Shown: positions 50,240-60,547, counted from the stretch's first letter. The stretch: DNA of 64,000 bases from Bacteroidota bacterium (GCA_013376995.1 JACAAZ010000002.1:335882-399881), one strand, 5' to 3'. Notes: generated by a model not told the origin, from the letters alone. Made by a program: numbers and translations.

Positions 50240-50283
50240 ATTTGTGCATTCGTAGCAACTTTTAATGCCACGAATGCACAGAT
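50240..50283. repeat. intergenic hairpin, 'ATTCGTG' type
   Basis: ATTTGTGCATTCGTAGCA (50240-50257) and TGCCACGAATGCACAGAT (50266-50283) pair with two mismatches around an 8-base loop, upstream of icmF. Confidence 0.8.
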
Positions 50284-50320
50284 GGAATGTATTTGCCTTC
50301 ACATTATATCTAAGAATCTT

Positions 50321-50328
50321 TATATTTG
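50321..50328 (+). promoter_or_regulatory. -7 box of icmF
   Basis: TATATTTG lies 37 bases before the ATG at 50365. This argues against the in-frame upstream start at 50326, which would overlap the box. Confidence 0.5.
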
Positions 50329-50364
50329 CAAGAAACCGCATACCAACACCTTGCATTCATTTTC

Positions 50365-53300
50365 ATGGAAACGGACAAGCCTTATTCCCCCAAAAATCCC
50401 ATTCGCATCGTCACTGCAGCCTCCCTCTTTGATGGACACGATGCTGCCATCAACATTATGCGCCGGATACTCCAGAGCACAGGTGTAGAGGTGATCCACC
50501 TGGGTCACGACCGCTCGGTTCAGGAAATTGTGGATTGTGCAATCCAGGAAGATGCCCAGGCAATTGCCATTACGTCCTACCAGGGCGGGCATATGGAATT
50601 TTTCAAGTATATGCACGACCTGTTGAAGGAAAAAGGTTGCGGGCATATCAGGATCTTTGGCGGGGGCGGAGGTGTGATCCTGCCTCATGAAATAGAAGAA
50701 CTTCAGAAATACGGGATCAGCCGGATCTATTCCCCCGATGATGGCCGCACCATGGGACTGCAGGGGATGATCAATGAGCTGGTTATGCTTTCTGATTTTC
50801 CAACAGGAAAGGATGTAAATCCGGATGCAATAAAACTTTCACCTGCTAATCCTTATGGCCTTGCCCAACTTATTTCTGCTGCCGAAAACCATGCTAACCA
50901 GGTAAAGCCTTTACTCAAAAACCTTTCAGCTCATTGCAAATCTGTAGGCACCCCCGTATTGGGAATTACCGGGACAGGCGGAGCCGGGAAATCATCACTT
51001 GTCGATGAACTTGTCCGTCGTTTTCTTGCCGATTTTGAAGATAAAACCATTGCCATTATTTCTGTAGATCCAAGCCGGCGCAAGACCGGGGGCGCCCTTC
51101 TGGGTGACCGCATCCGCATGAATTCGATCAATACGCCAAGGGTTTATATGCGTTCCCTGGCCACACGACAGGCAAACCTTGCACTTTCAAGGTACATTCC
51201 CGATGTGCTTTGCCTGGTAAAAAATGCAGGATTTGACCTGGTGATCCTCGAATCTTCCGGGATCGGCCAATCGGATACGGAAATCGTGGAATTCAGTGAT
51301 GTGCACATGTATGTGATGACTCCTGAATACGGAGCTGCCACCCAGCTGGAAAAGATCGATATGCTTGATTTTGCCGACCTTGTTGTTATCAATAAATCCG
51401 ATAAAAGAGGTTCAATGGATGCCTTGCGAGATGTGCGGAAGCAATACCAGCGCAACCGCCAGTTATTTGATCATGACCCGGCAGATATGCCTGTTTTCAG
51501 CACCATGGCATCACAGTTCAACGATGCAGGCGTTAACCAGCTTTACCGTGCTCTCATCCTTGCCCTGAACCGGAAAACAGATAAAGTTTTTACCTCCTCT
51601 TTTAATCCTCCACCTACAGAGAAAACACATCAGTTTATCATCCCACCCAAAAGGGTTCGATACCTGAGTGATATTTCAGATACAGTAAGAAATTACAACC
51701 AATGGGCAAATGAACAAGCGGAGGTTGCAAGTAAGGGCTATGCTTTGCATAAAGCTGCAGCTAATTTCCCTGATAACCCTGAATTACAGAAACAATTGTT
51801 AGCAAAAGAACACGAGGTTGAAAAACAACTTGATCCTGTCAACCGAAAGATCATTGACGGGTGGGAGAACAGGCTTAAGGCTTTTCATAAGGACTATTTC
51901 AGTTACCCGGTCAGAGATAAGGAAATCCGGGTACTTACTTACGTGGAAAGTCTCTCACACCTCAGGATCCCGAAGATAAGCCTTCCACGTTACCACGACT
52001 GGGGCGACATCCTCCGCTGGAACCTGCGTGAAAATATCCCGGGAGAATTTCCTTATGCAGCAGGTGTTTATCCCTTCAAGCGCGAAAACGAAGACCCAAC
52101 CCGCATGTTTGCAGGAGAAGGTGGTCCGGAACGAACCAACAAGCGCTTCCATTATGTATCTCTTGGGATGCCGGCAAAACGACTTTCCACAGCATTCGAT
52201 TCTGTTACCCTTTATGGCGCGGATCCCGATATCCGTCCTGACATCTACGGCAAAGTAGGAAATGCCGGTGTTTCGGTTGCCTGCCTGGATGATGCCAAGA
52301 AACTCTATTCCGGTTTTGATCTCTGTGATGCGGCTACGTCTGTCTCCATGACCATCAACGGCCCTGCACCTACTATGCTTGCCTATTTCATGAATGCTGC
52401 CATCGACCAGCAATGTGAGAGGTATATCCGTGCAAACGGCATGGAAAAGGCAGTTGAAAAGAAACTTAAGGAGATATGGGATAAAAAAGGCCTGAAACGG
52501 CCTGCTTATGATTCTACCTTATCGGATGGAAGTAAAAAGAACAGCCTGCCCATGGGCAATGATGGATTGGGGCTGATGTTGCTTGGAGTAACCGGCGACC
52601 AGGTCTTACCTGCCGATGTTTATGCGCGAATCAGGAAGGATACCATCAGCAAGGTCCGGGGAACGCTACAGGCGGATATTCTCAAGGAAGACCAGGCACA
52701 GAATACCTGCATCTTCAGTACAGAATTTTCTCTGAGGATGATGGGGGATGTGCAGCAGTTTTTCATTGATCATAACGTAAGGAACTTCTATTCTGTCTCC
52801 ATTTCAGGATACCATATTGCCGAAGCAGGTGCCAATCCGATCACACAGCTGGCACTGACACTTGCCAACGGATTTACCTACGTTGAATACTATGCATCCC
52901 GCGGGATGGACATTGATGGATTTGCTCCCAATTTATCCTTCTTCTTTTCCAACGGACTCGATCCCGAATATTCGGTGATGGGCCGTGTTGCCAGGCTTAT
53001 CTGGGCCAAGGCCATGAAAGGGCTTTACAAAGCCGGTCCCCGTTCGCAGATGCTGAAATACCATATTCAAACTTCCGGCCGTTCGCTGCATGCCCAGGAG
53101 ATCGATTTCAATGATATTCGTACGACTTTGCAGGCATTGTATGCCATTTACGACAACTGCAACTCCCTGCATACCAACGCTTATGATGAAGCTATCACCA
53201 CGCCTACTGAAGAGTCTGTGCGCAGGGCGATGGCCATCCAGCTCATCATCAACCATGAGTTAGGGCTGGCTAAGAACCAGAATCCGTTACAAGGTTCCTT

Positions 53301-53757
53301 CATTATTGAGGAATTGACAGAGCTGGTGGAAGAAGCCGTGCTATCTGAATTCGACAGGATCTCTGAAAGGGGAGGAGTATTGGGAGCCATGGAGACCATG
53401 TACCAGCGCAGCAAGATACAGGAAGAATCACTGTACTATGAGACGCAGAAACATAGCGGCAAGCTGCCAATTATGGGAGTTAATACTTTCCTCTCATCCA
53501 AGGGTTCCCCGACCAATGTCCCTGGCGAAGTGATCCGTTCCACGGAAGCAGAAAAGCAGCACCAGGTTGCAATGCTTGACAACCTCCACAAAGCATGGGA
53601 AAAGCAAAGCCGGGAACAAACCGACCGCCTGAAGCGCGATTCCATCTCGGGCTCCAATCTTTTCGAAGCCCTGATGGAAGCTGCAAAATACTGCTCCATC
53701 GGCCAGATTTCGCAGGCGCTGTTTGAAGTGGGGGGCAGGTATAGAAGGAATATGTAG
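50365..53757 (+). CDS. icmF: fused isobutyryl-CoA mutase IcmF
   Basis: IcmF rearranges isobutyryl-CoA and n-butyryl-CoA with adenosylcobalamin and carries its own G-protein chaperone. The 1130-residue protein has an N-terminal B12 domain with the axial-ligand motif [10 protein letters not shown] (His25). The MeaB-like GTPase follows, with P-loop GTGGAGKSS near residue 204 and [10 protein letters not shown]. The mutase barrel has [41 protein letters not shown] and the [20 protein letters not shown] block. This order (B12, GTPase, mutase) separates IcmF from methylmalonyl-CoA mutase. The ATG at 50365 is chosen over 50326 because of the -7 box. It may work with the butyrate kinase 7 kb away. Confidence 0.95.
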   Translation: METDKPYSPKNPIRIVTAASLFDGHDAAINIMRRILQSTGVEVIHLGHDRSVQEIVDCAIQEDAQAIAITSYQGGHMEFFKYMHDLLKEKGCGHIRIFGGGGGVILPHEIEELQKYGISRIYSPDDGRTMGLQGMINELVMLSDFPTGKDVNPDAIKLSPANPYGLAQLISAAENHANQVKPLLKNLSAHCKSVGTPVLGITGTGGAGKSSLVDELVRRFLADFEDKTIAIISVDPSRRKTGGALLGDRIRMNSINTPRVYMRSLATRQANLALSRYIPDVLCLVKNAGFDLVILESSGIGQSDTEIVEFSDVHMYVMTPEYGAATQLEKIDMLDFADLVVINKSDKRGSMDALRDVRKQYQRNRQLFDHDPADMPVFSTMASQFNDAGVNQLYRALILALNRKTDKVFTSSFNPPPTEKTHQFIIPPKRVRYLSDISDTVRNYNQWANEQAEVASKGYALHKAAANFPDNPELQKQLLAKEHEVEKQLDPVNRKIIDGWENRLKAFHKDYFSYPVRDKEIRVLTYVESLSHLRIPKISLPRYHDWGDILRWNLRENIPGEFPYAAGVYPFKRENEDPTRMFAGEGGPERTNKRFHYVSLGMPAKRLSTAFDSVTLYGADPDIRPDIYGKVGNAGVSVACLDDAKKLYSGFDLCDAATSVSMTINGPAPTMLAYFMNAAIDQQCERYIRANGMEKAVEKKLKEIWDKKGLKRPAYDSTLSDGSKKNSLPMGNDGLGLMLLGVTGDQVLPADVYARIRKDTISKVRGTLQADILKEDQAQNTCIFSTEFSLRMMGDVQQFFIDHNVRNFYSVSISGYHIAEAGANPITQLALTLANGFTYVEYYASRGMDIDGFAPNLSFFFSNGLDPEYSVMGRVARLIWAKAMKGLYKAGPRSQMLKYHIQTSGRSLHAQEIDFNDIRTTLQALYAIYDNCNSLHTNAYDEAITTPTEESVRRAMAIQLIINHELGLAKNQNPLQGSFIIEELTELVEEAVLSEFDRISERGGVLGAMETMYQRSKIQEESLYYETQKHSGKLPIMGVNTFLSSKGSPTNVPGEVIRSTEAEKQHQVAMLDNLHKAWEKQSREQTDRLKRDSISGSNLFEALMEAAKYCSIGQISQALFEVGGRYRRNM

Positions 53758-53767
53758 GCAATATACA

Positions 53768-53799
53768 ATTGAAGAAATTTTTCTTTAGAATTAACTTTG
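53768..53799 (+). promoter_or_regulatory. promoter of the HNH remnant
   Basis: ATTG (53768-53771), 20 bases, TAACTTTG (53792-53799). It has the same form as the ssb and buk promoters, with a leader of about 60 bases before the ATG at 53867. Confidence 0.55.
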
Positions 53800-53866
53800 A
53801 AAATAGGATTGCATAAATTTATCGTCAAGTGTATTTAGTATTTCTATAAAGCTATACTGATTTTCT

Positions 53867-54121
53867 ATGCAGGAAATTATTGCTAAGTATATTAAGGCTT
53901 TCCGAAAACTTAGGATTGACAGGGCTCACGGAATTGCTCCGCACAAACCGGTTCTTTTGTTATCAGTTTTGCAAGCATTTCAGAATAAGCTTATTGTAGG
54001 TGAGAGGATTTATATCACACCTGAATTGGTAGCTTTATTTAAAGCAAACTGGAGTTTGCTGGTTACATCAAATCATGATTGTCGCTTTGCTTTACCATTT
54101 TATCATCTAACCAATTATTGA
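53867..54121 (+). pseudogene. truncated HNH restriction-endonuclease-like gene (N-terminal part)
   Basis: The 84-residue product matches the N-terminal domain found before HNH nucleases of the restriction-like group: YIKAFRKLRIDRAHGIAPHKPVLLLSVLQAF, then an acidic-hydrophobic helix with LVALFKANWSLLV. It stops after ALPFYHLTNY, where the family normally continues toward the HNH domain, and no downstream HNH part is visible before the next repeat at about 54148. A short intact protein is possible, but a remnant is more likely. Confidence 0.65.
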
Positions 54122-54147
54122 AGGTAATTACCCCCTGCATCAAGTTT

Positions 54148-54248
54148 TAGAACACGGATCCGCCTCAGGCGGACTGAAAATACTGATTTACACGGATGGA
54201 ATTATCTTTCTTTGAAAATCTGTGATTTTCCGTAATATCCGTGTGCTA
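54148..54248. repeat. intergenic inverted repeat, 'GAACACGGAT' type, with nested palindrome
   Basis: TAGAACACGGAT (54148-54159) and ATCCGTGTGCTA (54237-54248) are inverted with one mismatch. Inner words (TACACGGATGG, AAATCTGTGATTTTCCG) also pair. TCCGCCTCAGGCGGA (54159-54173) is nested near the left end. Confidence 0.85.
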
Positions 54249-54350
54249 TTTCCGAGTTCAGGAAGAACTGTCTTATTTCCTGTTTTCCGCACTTTTAATA
54301 AAGAGCCTCTGAAAGCCCGAATTATTTAATTATTTGGCTTCAAACTACCC

Positions 54351-54358
54351 TATATTTG
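54351..54358 (+). promoter_or_regulatory. -7 box of the VCBS surface protein gene
   Basis: TATATTTG lies 29 bases before the ATG at 54387. A TTTG at 54333 is too close (14 bases) for a good -33. Confidence 0.4.
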
Positions 54359-54386
54359 TTAGATTATTATTTTACTATCCCTGTTT

Positions 54387-56642
54387 ATGAAAAGGTTATT
54401 CATTTGTTCGTTATTGTTAGGATTTGCTTCCCTGCTTTATTCCCAAAATTTCCAGTTGGTGCCGGGCGTCGACCTGAAAGGTGGCTATCTTGGCTTTGCT
54501 TCCTGGTGCGATTATAACTCGGATGGATACCTGGATGTATTTGTTACCGGGGAAGATTTCGGCGGTGATTTTCAACATGCGGAACTTTATACAAACAATG
54601 GCAACAAAACTTTTTCCGAAAGCGGTATTTCAAACATTCCAAGGGTGATTTACGGATGCCTGTCCTGGGGTGATTTTGATAACAATGGCACGCCAGACCT
54701 GGTCTATGCCGGCACGAAAAGCGGCTTTCCGGAGGATAATATAACGAAGATCTATAAAAATGTTGGTGGAGCGAACCTGGTTGAGGTCCCAGCCGGTCTG
54801 CCGGGACTGGATGAATGTTACCTTGAATGGGTTGACATTGATAATGACGGGCTGCTGGATATTTACTACCAGGGAATTAACCAGGATAATCAATTTGATC
54901 TTGGGGTATTCCGGAATCTGGGAGGAGATCAATTTGCAAGGCAGGAAGTGAATATAGAATTGATTTCGGGGTCTGTTGGAAACTTTTCAGTAAACTCAGC
55001 AAAATGGGCCGATTTTGATAAGGATGGACTTAAAGATGTTGTTATTGCAATGGCAACAGGTTCGGGTTTTGACTTGGTCTTCTACAAAAACCTGGGCAAT
55101 TTCCGGTTTCAAAAAACCGACATTGGCTTGCCAAAATTGAACTATGCCAGGCTGGCTGTATCCGATTTAAACCAGGATGGCTTGCCGGATTTGGTTTTTA
55201 TCGGAAGTACAGAATCAACTTTATATTCCAATGATTATTCCGGTACACTTAACGTCTTGCTGAATAAAGGGAATTTGAATTTTGATGAATTGTATACGAT
55301 AAGTAATGCAGGTGTATTCATCAATACGCTCAATTTAGGGGACTATAACAATGATGGATTTCCCGATATCCTTCTTTATGGAACCGGGAGCAACAGTTGT
55401 GAATTAAAAATATTCCGGAACAACCAGGATGGGACATTCAGCTATGTTCAAAACACTTTTCCACAATCGCAGATTGGGGGTGCCTTATTCGGGGATATGG
55501 ACAATGATAATGACCTGGATATACTTTATTTCGGAAGAGTACTTTATCCTTCTGAATATGAAGCAACCTGCATTTATGAAAACAAATCCAGCATCAGCAA
55601 CAGCAAACCTTTACCCCCTGACAGCAGCTGGCTCTGGGCTGTAAATAATAATCTGGAAATTCATTGGAAAAGCGGCAGTGATGATGTGTGCCTGCCAGCC
55701 GGTTTATCATACAACTTGCGTATCGGGACAGTTTCTAATCCCAACCTGCTGATCTCATCCTGTTCAATGAATGGAAAGCTAAACACAACGAATTCCGGGA
55801 ATATGAACCAGGACTTGTCTTATACGTTTACCGACTTTCCCCAGGGAAATTATTTAGTCAGTATCCAGTCTGTTGACAACTCTTACAATGCATCTGTTTT
55901 TTCTGATGCACTTCCGGTCTGTTTTGTGAATTCATCGCATATTTTTCCGGATACAGTCTTGATGTGCCAGGGTGACAACTTTTTGTTGAATGCCGGTGAG
56001 GGGTATTTAGGCTATTTGTGGAATACAGGTTCAACGGAACAGGAAATTTCGGTGGATACAGCAGGAATGTACAATGTAAATATTACCCATACGGATGGCT
56101 GTATCAGTTCTGAGACCGTTTATGTGAAAGTAATGGATCCGCCTGTTTTTTCATTTGGCCCGGATATCATGATCTTAAAGGGTGACACGCTGGTCCTGAC
56201 ATCTGGATTGGAAGGCATGTCCTACCTCTGGAACGACGGTTCAACAAATGAGACACTCCATCTTCCCAGTAATCAATTATCGCCAGGGATTACCATGTTT
56301 TGGCTAAGGGTGACGAATCCATTTGGCTGCACTTACACGGATACGGTCAATGTAACTGTAATCGATGGCAGTATTGACAGCCTAGGAATCATTGGTATAG
56401 AATTCAGCATTTACCCGGTTCCTGTGACAGATTTCATTACCATTAAAAGCAAATACAATATCACCGGAACCACTGAACTAAAGATTGTTGACATAAGCGG
56501 GAACCTGGTCTATGAGAGCCACACAGAGTATATGGAAAGAGAAAAGAAGATTCCTGTTCCACAGTTAAAATCCGGCGTTTATTTCCTGAGGATTAAAAAT
56601 AATTCTATTGGTTTTGACAAGGTCCTTAAGCTAGTAAGGTAG
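54387..56642 (+). CDS. T9SS-exported seven-repeat VCBS/FG-GAP protein
   Basis: The 751-residue protein has a signal peptide (MKRLFICSLLLGFASLLYSQ). Seven calcium-loop repeats follow: DYNSDGYLDVFV, DFDNNGTPDLVY, DIDNDGLLDIYY, DFDKDGLKDVVI, DLNQDGLPDLVF, DYNNDGFPDILL and DMDNDNDLDILY, over residues about 35-390. This number suggests a seven-bladed beta-propeller. Two Ig-like modules follow (LWNTGSTEQEISVDTAGMYNV, YLWNDGSTNETLHL). The end is a type A sorting domain (FSIYPVPVTDFITIK ... GVYFLRI). Adhesion or ligand binding is likely. Confidence 0.88.
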   Translation: MKRLFICSLLLGFASLLYSQNFQLVPGVDLKGGYLGFASWCDYNSDGYLDVFVTGEDFGGDFQHAELYTNNGNKTFSESGISNIPRVIYGCLSWGDFDNNGTPDLVYAGTKSGFPEDNITKIYKNVGGANLVEVPAGLPGLDECYLEWVDIDNDGLLDIYYQGINQDNQFDLGVFRNLGGDQFARQEVNIELISGSVGNFSVNSAKWADFDKDGLKDVVIAMATGSGFDLVFYKNLGNFRFQKTDIGLPKLNYARLAVSDLNQDGLPDLVFIGSTESTLYSNDYSGTLNVLLNKGNLNFDELYTISNAGVFINTLNLGDYNNDGFPDILLYGTGSNSCELKIFRNNQDGTFSYVQNTFPQSQIGGALFGDMDNDNDLDILYFGRVLYPSEYEATCIYENKSSISNSKPLPPDSSWLWAVNNNLEIHWKSGSDDVCLPAGLSYNLRIGTVSNPNLLISSCSMNGKLNTTNSGNMNQDLSYTFTDFPQGNYLVSIQSVDNSYNASVFSDALPVCFVNSSHIFPDTVLMCQGDNFLLNAGEGYLGYLWNTGSTEQEISVDTAGMYNVNITHTDGCISSETVYVKVMDPPVFSFGPDIMILKGDTLVLTSGLEGMSYLWNDGSTNETLHLPSNQLSPGITMFWLRVTNPFGCTYTDTVNVTVIDGSIDSLGIIGIEFSIYPVPVTDFITIKSKYNITGTTELKIVDISGNLVYESHTEYMEREKKIPVPQLKSGVYFLRIKNNSIGFDKVLKLVR

Positions 56643-56786
56643 AAGTTGTTTTACGTCGATTTGAAATGATAGGCAGCCTTGCTTTGAAAGGCAAATCCTG
56701 GTAGATTAAGCTGGAAACATTTTTTAACAATATCTATTCTCTTCAGAATGTTATATATTTTAGATTATTCAATTTATTAGCTAATT

Positions 56787-57617
56787 ATGAGCAACATTAA
56801 ACTTTTTGAGCAGAAGTCAATCCGTTCTCAGTGGAGTGAGGAGGAACAAAAATGGTATTTTTCAATTACTGATGTAGTTGATATTCTTATTGAAAGCGCC
56901 GATGCAAAAGCTTATTGGCGTAAAATTAAGCAACGACTTAGAGAAGAAGGAAATGAAACCGTGACGAATTGTCACACTTTGAAAATGAAAGCTGCAGATG
57001 GGAAGTTAAGATTTACCGATGTTGCAGATACAGAGCAACTTTTAAGACTGATTCAATCTATTCCCTCACCTAAGGCCGAGCCTTTCAAGCAATGGCTTGC
57101 AAAAACCGGCTATGAAAGGATGAAAGAAATTGCTGACCCAGAGCAAAGCCTCGACCGGGCAAGGGAGAACTGGCAAAAACTAGGACGAAGTGAAAAGTGG
57201 ATCCAGCATAGAATGACCGGGCAGGAAACACGTAACAAACTGACAGATTACTGGAAAGAAAGTGGTGTTGAAAAACCGGATGAGTTTGCTTTTCTGACAA
57301 ACGTCATCCACCAGGAATGGACAGGATTAACAGTTAAAAAGCACAAAGATCTGAAGGGCCTGAAGACGCAGAATCTTCGCGATCATATGAGTGAAGCTGA
57401 GCTAATTTTCACCGCATTAGCAGAACTTTCTACGCGCCAAATTGCTGAAACAGATGAAGCTAAGGGCTTGAAAGAAAATGAAACGGCTGGAAAGAAGGGT
57501 GGTCGAATAGCGAAAGATGCCCGGCTTGCACTAGAGGAAAAGACGGGGAAAAGCGTAATTACATCTGAGAATTTTCTTCCGCCATCAAAAGAGGTGAAGA
57601 AAATTATCAAAGGATGA
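56787..57617 (+). CDS. Bro-N/antirepressor-like protein (DinD-like)
   Basis: The 276-residue protein starts with a Bro-N domain (residues 5-110: IRSQWSEEEQKWYFSITDVVDIL, AYWRKIKQRL, LKMKAADGKLRFTDVADTEQLLRLIQSI, KPFKQWLAKTGYERM-like end). A helical C-terminal part ends GGRIAKDARLALEEKTGKSVI, like DNA-damage-inducible protein D. Such proteins occur in phages and as isolated genes. No phage structural gene is nearby, so it is more likely a stray or domesticated gene. The function is uncertain. Confidence 0.85.
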   Translation: MSNIKLFEQKSIRSQWSEEEQKWYFSITDVVDILIESADAKAYWRKIKQRLREEGNETVTNCHTLKMKAADGKLRFTDVADTEQLLRLIQSIPSPKAEPFKQWLAKTGYERMKEIADPEQSLDRARENWQKLGRSEKWIQHRMTGQETRNKLTDYWKESGVEKPDEFAFLTNVIHQEWTGLTVKKHKDLKGLKTQNLRDHMSEAELIFTALAELSTRQIAETDEAKGLKENETAGKKGGRIAKDARLALEEKTGKSVITSENFLPPSKEVKKIIKG

Positions 57618-57704
57618 TCCAGAAGTATTCAAATGTCGTAAATGCCATTTTCATCGCTTTTGAAAAAGATAGAAGCTATGAGTTCTAATAAAATTCAATT
57701 CTAT

Positions 57705-58598
57705 CTACTTATTCCCGGCAAAAGCCTTCCAAACATCCAGCGAAATCTCGGCAATAATCTTTTCATTTGTTTTGCTGTTCTCCTTCGAATCCGAAACAAA
57801 GACAGCAATAGCCAAATGTTTGCCGTTAGGCAGGGACATGATCCCTATATCGTTGGTCGCAGCGGTGAAGCCCTCTGCATTGGTGCCGGAAGAGCCGGTT
57901 TTATGAGCTACGATGGTTCCATCGGGCAAAAGACCTTTGATGCGTCCAGGCCCATTAGTTGTCCGGCACATCATCTGCCAGAGTGTATCATACAAAGGTG
58001 GATAGAGAATCTCTTTCCTGTAAAATTTCTCCAGTAACTGAACGGCAGCCCATGGTGTGGACCAGTTTGTATACTGCACATCCCAGTCTTTATGCATTTC
58101 TTCTTCCGTTGCCCGGATAGAAACACCTTTTATCCCGGCCTGTTCCATAAATGAATTCACATATGCAGGCCCGCCAAGCAGCCTGAACAGGATGTCGCAT
58201 CCGTTATTGTCACTCTGGGAAACTGTATAATTTAAAATCTCCCGGAGCGGAAGAGATACATTGGCTTCCGGATACAGCTCACGGATAGGGCTCCAGGTAT
58301 TGGGAAGCAAATCACTCTTATTTATTGGAATACGTTGATCCAGGGATAATTCTTTCTTCTGAACTTTATCCATAACGGCAAGTGCAAGATGGAATTTATA
58401 CACACTCTGCATGGGGAAATGCCCGGAACCATTAAAAGTTAATGTATCACCATCTTCCAGGCATAAAATACCCACACCAACTTTTGCATCTTTATTCTTA
58501 AGGATTTGTTTGATGTGTTCGCGCAACAACGTTGGCTGGGCCTGGATGGCAGGCTTCAGGAGCATAAAAGCAAGTAAGAATAGCAGGGATTTTGTCAT
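57705..58598 (-). CDS. class A beta-lactamase, subclass A2-like
   Basis: The 297-residue protein has a signal peptide (cleavage after IQAQ) and all class A motifs. These are S-x-x-K as SVYK (about residue 66), S-D-N in SQSDNNGCD (about 128), an omega-loop glutamate in ATEEEMHKD and KTG in AHKTGSSG (about 231). The omega loop EEMHKDWDVQYTNW and the ends GPGRIKGLLPDGT and TAATNDIGIMSLPNG resemble the PER/VEB/CfxA branch (subclass A2) rather than TEM-type enzymes. It should hydrolyse beta-lactams in the periplasm; the substrate range cannot be told. It lies next to the Bro-N gene, on the other strand. Confidence 0.93.
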   Translation of the reverse strand: MTKSLLFLLAFMLLKPAIQAQPTLLREHIKQILKNKDAKVGVGILCLEDGDTLTFNGSGHFPMQSVYKFHLALAVMDKVQKKELSLDQRIPINKSDLLPNTWSPIRELYPEANVSLPLREILNYTVSQSDNNGCDILFRLLGGPAYVNSFMEQAGIKGVSIRATEEEMHKDWDVQYTNWSTPWAAVQLLEKFYRKEILYPPLYDTLWQMMCRTTNGPGRIKGLLPDGTIVAHKTGSSGTNAEGFTAATNDIGIMSLPNGKHLAIAVFVSDSKENSKTNEKIIAEISLDVWKAFAGNK

Positions 58599-58656
58599 AA
58601 CAAGCGCATCACATTGTAAAATACAACGTAAATATCCTCAGAAAACGGAACGGTTC

Positions 58657-60423
58657 TTATAAATAAAAACCAATGGTTAGATTACACCTGAGTACCATTC
58701 CCCAATGCCATTCATCCCTGTGGTCGAGATAAGAATGAGTGAATTTAAAGTCCTTGAGGTTATATTTGGGATTTTCAAGGGAAAAGTCACAATATGAAGC
58801 ACCCAAAGAGATATTGAAGTCGACAGCCAGGAATTTACCGGCACTAATTGCGCCGTAATTCAAGGCCAGTTGGTACTGTTTATCAAGCGGCTCAAAACTT
58901 ACAGCGTTATCAGTCTGGCTGGTTGCAATATTCGTTACATCCGTTGTAATAGATGAAAGCTTCCTTTCTGAATACCCGAATTGAGGGCCCAAATAAAGTG
59001 TGGTGGTTTTCTTTTCGAATTTTTTCGGGGTAGCAAAGCGAAATGTCAGGTTTATATCTTTTCCACTCCAAAAATAATTTTGAGATGTATTATCACTGAT
59101 GTTCCTGAAGGACATGTCTGTCCATGCATACCGATTTTTATTCACCTTCATATAAGAACCCAGCAGCATAAATTTACCTGCTGTAAAACCTCCTACAGCT
59201 CCATAATCCCTGTAATCTTTCGGGCTCATGAACCGGAACGGATAGGTTCCCAGGTAAAGATGAAACCCGCCACCTGAACCCCTGGCTACCATTTTTTCAT
59301 TTTTTGCTTCACATTTGTGTGCTTTCTTTTCGAAGGCAGAAGATTCCTTTTGCATTCCCAGAGCCGAGTATAACTTTGCTAACCGGTCCATTTCATAACA
59401 ATCAAGACTAATTGCTGCCAGTGCATCACAGGCCCTTGTCCTCAGTGATTTATTCGGGGCAGCATCAAATTGTGCTACTTCAAAAAGAAAGTCCTTATCC
59501 CGGTAACCTGCATCCAATGCTTTCTGGTAAGCTAAACCTGCCAGCTCATTGTCATTGGCTTTAATAAGTGCTGTTGCCGCCCTTGCATAATAACTTCCCT
59601 GGTTGGTGATCGTTGGGTTGTGTTCAAAGGTCTTCAGAAGGCAATCCCAGCCTCTTTTATATGAGTACTCAAAGGAATCAAGTGCAACTTTATCTTTGGG
59701 ATCATTGGAATTATAGGTGTTGATATAATTAATCGACTGATCGGCCATTTCTTCATCAAATTTACCAAGATTAGATTTGGATGTTATCAGGTAATCAATT
59801 ACCAGAACCTTAACATAATTATCCTTGCTTATGGATAGCCCTTTCCTGGCAAGTTCCGGGACCAGCTCATAATTTTTCATCTTCATACAGCCTTCAGAAA
59901 ATGCTGAATAATAGACAGCCCGGATAGATTCAAAATTTGAATAGGCGATAGAGTAGTTTTTGTCTTCGAATTTATATTGCAGCGGGAAATAGGATTCATC
60001 AGCATTATCGAAGAAGTCTTTAACTGGTAACAGGTAATCATTCATTTTCTTGTAATTCCCGACAAGACCATAGATGTACCCCCTGTCATACTCAAGATTT
60101 GACCTGAAATACCGGCTTACTTTTTTCAATTCTTCAGGCGCCGCAGGGGAGATATTGTCCAATAATGCTACTGCCTGGTTTATGGATTTTTCTATTTTAG
60201 GAACTGCTGATTTTTCTCTTTTAGGGGAGCTTTGGAGATTGTCGACCTCCGGGTTCAGCTTGTCATAAATATGAACAGCATCATTAAGATATTTCTCATC
60301 TGGTGTGAGAGATTGAGCTTTTATTGAAGGTGTGATTAGAATGCCAATAAGAGCTAAAGAGAGGGTAATTTTAAAAGACATAGGCAATGAAGATTTGATT
60401 ATAGTATCAAAATATTTATTCAT
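58657..60423 (-). CDS. TPR-like plus beta-barrel outer-membrane protein, unknown function
   Basis: The reading frame (616 residues from 60507) has a signal-like stretch SFKITLSLALIGILITPSIKAQ. The ATG at 60423 (588 residues) or 60381 (574 residues) is more plausible than the frame's first codon. The N-terminal half is helical with TPR-like character (GNYKKMNDYLLPV, GLAYQKALDAGYRDKDFLFE). After a Gly/Ser linker (ARGSGGGFHLYLG) the last 170 residues alternate like barrel strands (FHLYLGTYPFRF, TTTLYLGPQFGYSERK, KFLAVDFNISLGASYCDF) and end in the aromatic LTIGFYL, as in outer-membrane barrels. I do not recognise the family. Confidence 0.6.
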   Translation of the reverse strand: MNKYFDTIIKSSLPMSFKITLSLALIGILITPSIKAQSLTPDEKYLNDAVHIYDKLNPEVDNLQSSPKREKSAVPKIEKSINQAVALLDNISPAAPEELKKVSRYFRSNLEYDRGYIYGLVGNYKKMNDYLLPVKDFFDNADESYFPLQYKFEDKNYSIAYSNFESIRAVYYSAFSEGCMKMKNYELVPELARKGLSISKDNYVKVLVIDYLITSKSNLGKFDEEMADQSINYINTYNSNDPKDKVALDSFEYSYKRGWDCLLKTFEHNPTITNQGSYYARAATALIKANDNELAGLAYQKALDAGYRDKDFLFEVAQFDAAPNKSLRTRACDALAAISLDCYEMDRLAKLYSALGMQKESSAFEKKAHKCEAKNEKMVARGSGGGFHLYLGTYPFRFMSPKDYRDYGAVGGFTAGKFMLLGSYMKVNKNRYAWTDMSFRNISDNTSQNYFWSGKDINLTFRFATPKKFEKKTTTLYLGPQFGYSERKLSSITTDVTNIATSQTDNAVSFEPLDKQYQLALNYGAISAGKFLAVDFNISLGASYCDFSLENPKYNLKDFKFTHSYLDHRDEWHWGMVLRCNLTIGFYL

Positions 60424-60489
60424 TCTTTTTAACAGAATATCATACGAATTGTTTAATGCTATTGGTAAGTTGTTTTTATACCATTTATG

Positions 60490-60522
60490 ATTGACAAAGA
60501 ATTGCATTTATTTCTAACTTTG
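60490..60522 (+). promoter_or_regulatory. promoter of butyrate kinase gene
   Basis: ATTG (60490-60493), 21 bases, then TAACTTTG (60515-60522). Transcription would start near 60529, 19 bases before the ATG at 60548. Confidence 0.6.
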
Positions 60523-60547
60523 GCATACCATCAAAATTGAGAATATA

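Noticed and set aside
51955..52413. 152-codon minus-strand frame
   Set aside because: It lies within icmF and is a by-product of its codon use.
56787..57617. Bro-N gene considered as evidence of a prophage
   Set aside because: No integrase, capsid, tail or lysis genes are near it, and DinD-like genes occur alone.
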